64,000 bases of DNA from contig JBCFYV010000001.1 of the NCBI GenBank assembly GCA_039000515.1, positions 12,563,928-12,627,927 on the forward strand, written 5' to 3'. A program made the position numbers and the translations under genes. The notes beneath the pieces were generated by a model. That model did not search any database, was not told the DNA's origin, and was given only the letters and a program-made list of their open reading frames with translations. This document shows, in pieces, positions 57,996 to 64,000 of this stretch (position 1 is the first letter of the stretch; every line of letters begins with the position of its first letter). Origin of the DNA: Timema cristinae. Taxonomy: Eukaryota > Arthropoda > Insecta > Phasmatodea > Timematidae.

Positions 57996-58253
57996 GCGAG
58001 GGCGCTACCGGGAGATCTCATTTGTAGTCTCAGGTGCAAACAACCCATGTCCTATCAGTCACACAACACAACAAGTAAAACCAGAATTGACCACCAAACC
58101 CTAACGGCAGTGGTATCTACGTCACGCGACAATCACAGGTACTGCATTATATTGTACACTTCTTGGGTTTGAACCAAGGAGCTCTACAGGAGACCTCCCT
58201 ATCCACTCTGTCCGCGTGTATGACGTCACTACAGCTATTATTGTGATCATCAG
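57996..58253 (-). other. Spacer with tRNA-like remnant
   Basis: At about 58155-58225 on the minus strand GCGGACAGAGTGGATAGGGA and GGTTCAAACCC look like an A and B box pair. A SINE head or tRNA pseudogene is possible; the acceptor ends do not pair, so it is not a functional tRNA. Confidence 0.35.
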
Positions 58254-58345
58254 TGAGTCACTCATACAGACTAGAGATGCCGGTGAGTACACTCATACTA
58301 GACTAGAGATGCCGGTGAGTACACTCATACTAGACTAGAATGCCA
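58254..58345. repeat. About 38-bp tandem repeat, 2-3 copies
   Basis: Copies contain CTAGAGATGCCGGTGAGTAC and ACTCATACTAGA. Confidence 0.85.
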
Positions 58346-59567
58346 GTGTGACCACCAGGGAGTTCACTCACTCCATGTGGCCGCTGTATCACCCTCTCCC
58401 CCTACTCACACGGTCCAATGTCAACATGGATCGAGGGAAGAGGTTTATCGATTCAACGTTCATTAGGAAAAGTAATTTACATAACATCATGGCGCGCGCT
58501 GTTTTTTTTGTTTGTTTTTTCGCAAACATTAAAAGTTAATTCTAATCGTTACTTTGAAATTAATTTGGAATTTTAGAAACAAATGAGTGTTAGCACGCTC
58601 TGCGAGAATTTAGCAATGTTGTAGTCCCGGAAAAAAAAATTCTTCTCAGGAATATAACGCAAATATTGTTTTTATTTGAATATTCTCTACTGAAAGATCT
58701 CGGTGACTGTTTGTAGTTTAGAAATAGATCGTTTGAATTGGGACAGTATCCTTAACAAAACTTTGAGCTTTTTACTATCTCGAGTTTCTAGAACATTAAA
58801 AAGTATACATAATAGTTGTTCTGTCTTTCGACAGGTCCATTGCCTCATCAGAATTGAGTCCTCCAGCTTATTTTCTTGTTTTCTGATCTTCTTTCCTTGT
58901 TTAAAGTCATCCATCAGTTGCATTTTATCGTCTTCCTCTTCCCCATTCCCTTTTCCACTTCTCCTTACCTGTTATGACATCACTCAAGAAGCCATATGAA
59001 GGGTACAGAGGAATAAATGGGAGGTAAAGTCCAATTTTAGCTCAAATCGAGTTAATGCTGTCATCTATCAGACAATCATGAGCCCTTTCAAACGCATGTT
59101 ATGTTATGGTTTAAATAGGTCTGTCATTTTTAAATTAATGGAAAAAATATTTGTTCGGTTTTTTATGGTGCTTAAGATATTATAATAATTGTAGTCTTGG
59201 AAAATGTGTGTAGCGTGACTCTACTCCTTTTCCCCTTGTATCCTTCATATCTTCTGATATTTTGAAACCAGCAGTTGGTCTTTATTCGTGAAGATTTGTT
59301 CGTGAAGACTTGTTTATCAGTCACCCAATGTGTCCACTTTGTCCTCTATAGCATAACTTCTTTAAAAAATTTACCCTCGCGACCCCGGGTACATAGGTAT
59401 ATAAAATAGGTATACAAATCAAAAATGTACTGATAATAAATCACAAATATATTTATTTTTAAATAATTCCTTGTTATACATATTATTTACTGTTTATTAA
59501 AGACGAAAGTAAATTTGCATACTATTGAGATGAGTGTGCTTTTTTTAATTTTACATAAAGAATTAAA
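58346..59567. other. Unassigned spacer, hammerhead-like core on minus strand
   Basis: At 58825-58851 on the minus strand CTGATGAG and CGAAAG are separated by a 13-nt stretch whose edges can pair (4 bp, one G-U). No matching stem III was found. The 78-codon minus frame at 58687-58923 overlaps it and is not recognised. Confidence 0.3.
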
Positions 59568-59860
59568 ATTTTGGATGAATATTTGATACTGACGGACGTA
59601 GAACATCTTCAATGTTTTTCGTAGTTGATGGATATTTTTATTTTATAATCTTCAATGCTGATAACGTCGTATCGCATGAATACGTAGAACAAAATGGCAT
59701 AAGTATGTTTTACGGCCATACCAGAAATTGTTGGAAATTCTGTCTTAATCCCAAATCAAATTTCATTTAACGATCTTTCAGGAAACTCAGGTTTATACTT
59801 GTGTCGCTTGATAACTACGGCAAATTCTTCTTGATCTTTTAATTGAAGATGTCTGACGTG
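59568..59860 (-). pseudogene. hAT/ZBED-type transposase C-terminus, decayed
   Basis: Minus-strand frames joined by one stop and one frameshift read KTEFPTISGMAVK, then TYSCDTTLSALKIIK, a stop, and KNIEDVLRPSVSNIHPKF. The order matches the C-terminal dimerisation region of hAT transposases and ZBED5-type domesticated relatives (a hydrophobic motif, TY-C, FSALK-like, then a conserved helix). Upstream, HVRHLQLKDQEEFAVVIKRH may be the preceding part. The DDE catalytic core and BED finger are not visible. No ends or TSD were found. Confidence 0.75.
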
Positions 59861-59994
59861 TTTGATTTCAATTGAGTATGGTTTATGAACCCAACTTGAT
59901 TTTTTTTTCAATCACAATTATTTTAAGTGAAGTATTTTTGAAAGTGTGTCTCCAGGCATTCCAAGTGATCAATTATAGCTCTTACAATAACTGT
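59861..59994. other. Short spacer
   Basis: Nothing recognised. Confidence 0.4.
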
Positions 59995-60312
59995 TGAGAG
60001 AAAAATAACGATAGAGTTATAACGATAGAGTTATAACGATGGAGAGAAATAACGATATAAAGAATTAACGGTAGAGATAATATAGAAAAAATAGCTACAG
60101 AGAGAACTAACGATAGAGAGAAATAATTATAGATATAAATAACTATAGAGAAAAATAAGTATAGAACGAAATAGCTACAGAGAGAAATAACGATAGAGAG
60201 AAATACCAATAGAAAGAAATAACTATAGAGAGAAATAATTATAGATATAAATAACTAGAGAGAGAAATACCTTTAGAGAGAAATGACCATAGAGAGAAAG
60301 AACTATATAGAT
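59995..60312. repeat. About 16-bp degenerate minisatellite
   Basis: The unit is about GAGAGAAATAACGATA, with spacing varying between 14 and 20 bp. It is strongly purine-rich on the plus strand. Minus-strand frames of hydrophobic residues come from this bias. Confidence 0.85.
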
Positions 60313-61109
60313 AATTTCAAGCACCGCTTTTACACAAATTTCTGGAGGAATATAATGGCTATTTGTTGAAGCCGGTAGCATGATAGGTTTGTTAGCGTAG
60401 CCTGACCTTGTCAAGTGGGCCAATCTTGGACACCTTGGTTATATCGCCATCAACTTTTATATACATGTGTCTTCGCTCTATTACGATAGCTTGATTTAAA
60501 CTCCTCAGCTCAGCCAACCTCCGAGTTAAACGTCCCGGGCTCTAGTCCTAATTAAATGACACACATATCATTGTCTGGTTCTTGTGGACTTAGCTATAAA
60601 TAGTCTTAAAAGAGTTATCTATGACCCTGCAGGCACAAACGTAATGCAATGTATTCCTCCGATGTTGTTAGATGTTGCATTAGGTTAAAATTCAAGCCTG
60701 AGTGAGTTGATATACAGCCGTTTTGACTGCTCTAATGTCAGCCAAGGGAACAGCTTGGTAGCAAATAAATGACGTCCTATTACCAGGGGTTGGAAGAGGG
60801 GAGTGGGGGGGATGATGAACACTGTGTAAGCTACACTCCCCTCCATCCTCCCCACACCCCTAGAGACCCCCCGGAGATCTGTAATAGACCAGAAACACAA
60901 GAAATGTCTTGCACAAACAAACAGGGTTAAACAAACTTCCCCCTATATGGTATTATAGCCAGGACTCCAACAACCCTAGGCGGTAAGCTAACGGGTATGG
61001 GTTCAGAGTTTGTGCTTGTCTAAGAATAATTATGGGCAACATTCTGGGAACCTGATCAAATTCTAAACTTATCAATGTGCCGTGGCTACCTTCCGTTTCT
61101 TCAACATTT
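60313..61109. other. Unassigned spacer
   Basis: Nothing recognised. Confidence 0.45.
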
Positions 61110-61135
61110 TTTGCTGTGTGTGTGTGTTGTGTGTG

Positions 61136-61171
<36 letters not shown>
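61110..61171. repeat. (TG)n microsatellite
   Basis: TG dinucleotides with two interruptions (TTG), uninterrupted for about 36 bp at the right. Confidence 0.97.
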
Positions 61172-61174
<3 letters not shown>

Positions 61175-61517
61175 CGATTAGCTAGAGGTCGGAGTGATTT
61201 GGTTGGTACACGGGTATTGTTCTCTTAGTGGGGATGTATCAGGTCCAGGGCTGGTTGTTAGGTTAACTTGTATTTGGTTCTCTTCATAATAACTGTGATC
61301 ACTTCTCTCATTGCGGGGTGTGGACGTGTAGAAACCTTCTATGGTGTGCTGTGTGGACGTGACGTTTGGGGAACTGATGTAGTTATAGTATGACTTCAAG
61401 TAGAGATGTTGAGACGGAAAATCTTCAATTATTATTTTCTGAAAATAATCTAACGTTAAATTAATAATAATTAATTTATGGCATGTGTGTAGTAGTTTAG
61501 TTAAAGAACACCTGTTC
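61172..61517. other. Unassigned spacer
   Basis: A 73-codon minus-strand frame at 61178-61399 matches nothing I know. Confidence 0.4.
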
Positions 61518-61754
61518 GGTGGTCGGCATGGTTCTAACGCTTAGTCTCTCGCAATAATAGTGTCTGTGACGACAGTAAAGATCGGAGTTTCGTCCTGGTC
61601 GGGTGTCACTGTGGCTGATTTTCCTAATTGTTTTTCATCTCATCGTCACATATGCTGGTTGCGTTCCTCTAAACTTTTCGTTTCTCATCTCTAACGCATT
61701 GGCGTATTGTATGATGAGCGTTATAACCTGAACGGATAGTATGTCGTGGTGTAA
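61518..61754 (+). mobile_element. SINE family B, full length, diverged
   Basis: Head CGGTGGTCGGCATGGTTCTA, B box GGAGTTTCGTCC (mutated), CTGGTCGGGTGTCACTGTGG, body and tail (TTATAACCTGAACGGATAGT). Tail TAA is absent. Confidence 0.8.
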
Positions 61755-62110
61755 AAAAAATGTAGTATGAACGATTGGAGCCTTTGTAGAGTCCGTTTGT
61801 GTTATTATTATTAAATTTTTTGTCATAATATGTTTGCTAAATAATTTTAAGGGTTGGTCGCATACTTTTGTCTTCGCCTTTTATCCCATGCTTTCCTTTC
61901 CTCGTGCTTCCATCGTGCTTATTCCCCTCTCCTTCTTGTAACCCATCGTCTCTTAAACACTATATTTTGAAGTTATCGCTCAAAGTGTCTACCTTCTATA
62001 ATTAAACCCTTCAACACATGGCGATGCGAGAGATTTTCATATTTAGTTATAGGTGACGAATGGATTGGTGAAGATAGTGCCAACATTTGTGGATAGAGGG
62101 TGTCATGTGG
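61755..62110. other. Unassigned spacer
   Basis: Nothing recognised. Confidence 0.45.
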
Positions 62111-62313
62111 TTAACATAATAAACCCTTCGGCCGTTAATCTCGGTTTTCCAGACCAATGCTGCTACCTTTTCATTCAAGTAACTCCTCATTTATCCTCAC
62201 AAGGCTGAGTTTGACCTCGTTCCAAACGAACTGCTTTCACACCACCAGGGATCGAACCCAGGTCTTTTGTATCTGTTGCCGAGTAATCTGACCACTATAC
62301 TACAGAGGCAGTC
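62111..62313 (-). mobile_element. SINE-like family D, tRNA-Asp/Glu-like head
   Basis: On the minus strand the A-box region is CTCTGTAGTATAGTGGTCAG (about 62288-62307) and the B box is GGGTTCGATCCC (62248-62259), with normal spacing. About 130 bp of unrelated body follows. The acceptor halves do not pair, so it is not a working tRNA gene. It lacks the tail shared by A, B and C. Only one copy was seen. Confidence 0.7.
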
Positions 62314-62741
62314 ATAAAAAAAATTATTAATCAAGTAAATGTATATTTTCATTTTAAACTATTTAATTTTCGAATAACATTACAGATTATGACCGAACAA
62401 GGCTATTTTGAAAATACTCGATATATTTGTGAGTTTAGAAGGAACTAAGATCGACTTTTAATGATCGACTGAATATTGTTGTGACATGGACCATTTGCAG
62501 ATTACTGGTCTCGGTCACTAATGATGGGCTCTCATGTTAAAACTACCAGCGTCGATGGAGCGAGAAACTTCGCCAGTGTTTGACTGGAAGGAGGATGTAA
62601 AAACAGTGCTCAATCACTTTGTTCGGTCAGGATCTTATCCCGGTCTCTCTGTTTATTGTAAAGTGCACTATCCCTGCAGTTCCTCCTGAATAGGGTATGC
62701 TCTAGTTATAGCACTTGAAACATTCCCTGAACATTTCATTA
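62314..62741. other. Unassigned spacer
   Basis: Nothing recognised. Confidence 0.45.
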
Positions 62742-64000
62742 ATCATTCATCGAACCCTGGTCTACAGGGTTGTCGGGTGTAATAACTGGTGGCTATTCCT
62801 GGTGTTCGGTCATTCATCGAACCCTGGTCTACAGGGTTGTCGGGTGTAATAACTGGTGGCTATTCCTGGTGTTCGGCCATTCATCGAACCCCGGTCTACA
62901 GGGTTGTCAGGTGTAATAACTGGTGGCTATTCCTGGTGTTCGGTCAATCATCGAACCCTGGTCTACAGGGTTGTCCGGTGTAATAACTGGTGGCTATTCC
63001 TGGTGTTAGGTCATTCATCGAACCCCGGTCTACAGGGTTGTCGGGTGTAATAACTGGTGGCTATTCCTGGTGTTCAATCATCCATCGAACCCTGGTCTAC
63101 AGGGTTGTCGGGTGTAATAACTGGTGGCTATTCCTGGTGTTAGGTCATTCATCGAACCCTGGTCTACAGGGTTGTCGGGTGTAATAACTGGTGGCTATTC
63201 CTGGTGTTCGGCCATTCATCGAACCCCGGTCTACAGGGTTGTCAGGTGTAATAACTGGTGGCTATTCCTGGTGTTAGGTCATTCATCGAACCCTGGTCTA
63301 CAGGGTTGTCGGGTGTAATAACTGGTGGCTATTCCTGGTGTTCGGCCATTCATCGAACCCCGGTCTACAGGGTTGTCAGGTGTAATAACTGGTGGCTATT
63401 CCTGGTTTTAGGTCATTCATCGAACCCTGGTCTACAGGGTTGTCGGGTGTAATAACTGGTGGCTATTCCTGGTGTTCGGCCATTCATCGAACCCCGGTCT
63501 ACAGGGTTGTCAGGTGTAATAACTGGTGGCTATTCCTGGTGTTAGGTCATTCATCGAACCCTGGTCTACAGGGTTGTCGGGTGTAATAACTGGTGGCTAT
63601 TCCTTGTGTTCGGCCATTCATCGAACCCCGGTCTACAGGGTTGTCAGGTGTAATAACTGGTGGCTATTCCTGGTGTTAGGTCATTCATCGAACCCCGGTC
63701 TACAGGGTTGTCGGGTGTAATAACTGGTGGCTATTCCTGGTGTTCGGTCAATCATCGAACCCTGGTCTACAGGGTTGTCCGGTGTAATAACTGGTGGCTA
63801 TTCCGGGTGTTAGGTCATTCATCGAACCCCGGTCTACAGGGTTGTCGGGTGTAATAACTGGTGGCTATTCCTGGTGTTCAATCATCCATCGAACCCTGGT
63901 CTACAGGGTTGTCGGGTGTAATAACTAGTGGCTATTCCTGGTGTTAGGTCATTCATCGAACCCTGGTCTACAGGGTTGTCGGGTGTAATAACTGGTGGCT
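62742..64000. repeat. 67-bp minisatellite with 134-bp dimer order, runs off window
   Basis: About 19 monomers contain CATCGAACCCTGGTCTACAG, GGTTGTCGGGTGTAATAACT and GGTGGCTATTCCTGGTGTT. AACCCTG and CAGGGTT form a 7-bp stem around GTCTA. In the middle of the array TTAGGTC...CCCTGG...GTCGGG monomers alternate with TTCGGCC...CCCCGG...GTCAGG monomers. The array continues past the window end. The serial 64-codon frames starting every 134 bp are repeat readings. Confidence 0.97.

Noticed and set aside
58687..58923. 78-codon lysine-rich minus-strand frame as a gene
   Set aside because: No known family. It overlaps a similarly long opposite frame (58703-58999) and the hammerhead-like motif, so it may be part of an old retroelement.
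61110..61171. Telomeric repeat
   Set aside because: It is simple (TG)n. The insect telomere unit TTAGG is not present in tandem anywhere in the window.
62240..62313. Functional tRNA gene on the minus strand
   Set aside because: A and B boxes are good, but the acceptor and anticodon arms do not pair properly. It fits a SINE head better.
62789..63854. Series of 64-codon proteins starting MAIPGV
   Set aside because: Start and stop recur every 134 bp because the array has a 67-bp unit. They overlap each other and have no independent support.

Overview
This is eukaryotic, repeat-dominated DNA, almost certainly from an invertebrate and most likely an insect. I find no convincing host protein-coding gene, no functional tRNA or rRNA gene, no operon-like layout and no prokaryotic signal. 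Nearly everything recognisable is a tandem array or a transposable element. My best guess at lineage is a stick insect of the genus Timema. It rests on unverified recollection that predicted Timema proteins carry peptides like those read antisense through the SINEs here (e.g. [13 protein letters not shown]), so it is inference, not evidence.

Tandem arrays. At least seventeen unrelated minisatellites take up roughly 15 kb, about a quarter of the window. In order: 21-bp (885-1744), 39-bp (2705-3125), 72-bp (6034-6246), 23-bp (11375-12390), 34-bp (12803-13951), about 36-bp (18262-18765), 46-bp (19796-20132), 24/48-bp (26630-27535), 29-bp (33220-34353), 76-bp (38525-39457), 28-bp (41917-42305), 30-bp (44405-44766), 54-bp (44795-45660), 57-bp (46552-47080), a second 29-bp family of 3.7 kb (50320-54022), 31-bp (54484-54945), about 16-bp (59995-60312) and 67-bp (62742 to the window end). 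Long open frames over these arrays come from repeat periodicity.

SINEs. About 27 tRNA-derived SINE copies or fragments occur. Three families with different heads (called A, B and C here) end in the same 3' tail, which contains CGAACGGGTAGTAAGACG and a (TAA)n run. Several copies have clear 7-14 bp target-site duplications (TSDs), and some are 5'-truncated, as expected for retroposition driven by one LINE. A fourth tRNA-headed repeat (D) lies at 62111-62313.

DNA transposons and others. A Tc1/mariner-superfamily element has a broken, internally deleted transposase (8820-9714). There is a Helitron-like element (20681-21174), a non-autonomous hAT-like element (22020-22735), a pogo/Tigger-like element holding a SINE (57036-57777), a decayed hAT/ZBED-type transposase tail (59568-59860), a foldback element (35394-35706), hairpin elements at 23193-23346, 25755-25844 and 48345-48444, and a dispersed MITE-like family repeatedly hit by SINEs. 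An inferred solo LTR (15139-15993) sits inside a C SINE that itself sits inside a B SINE.

The elements do not form a pathway. What ties them together is insertion history (which element lies inside which) and the SINE tail shared across families. No new protein system is visible. The most notable structures are the shared-tail SINE set, the nested insertions and the higher-order organisation of the arrays.
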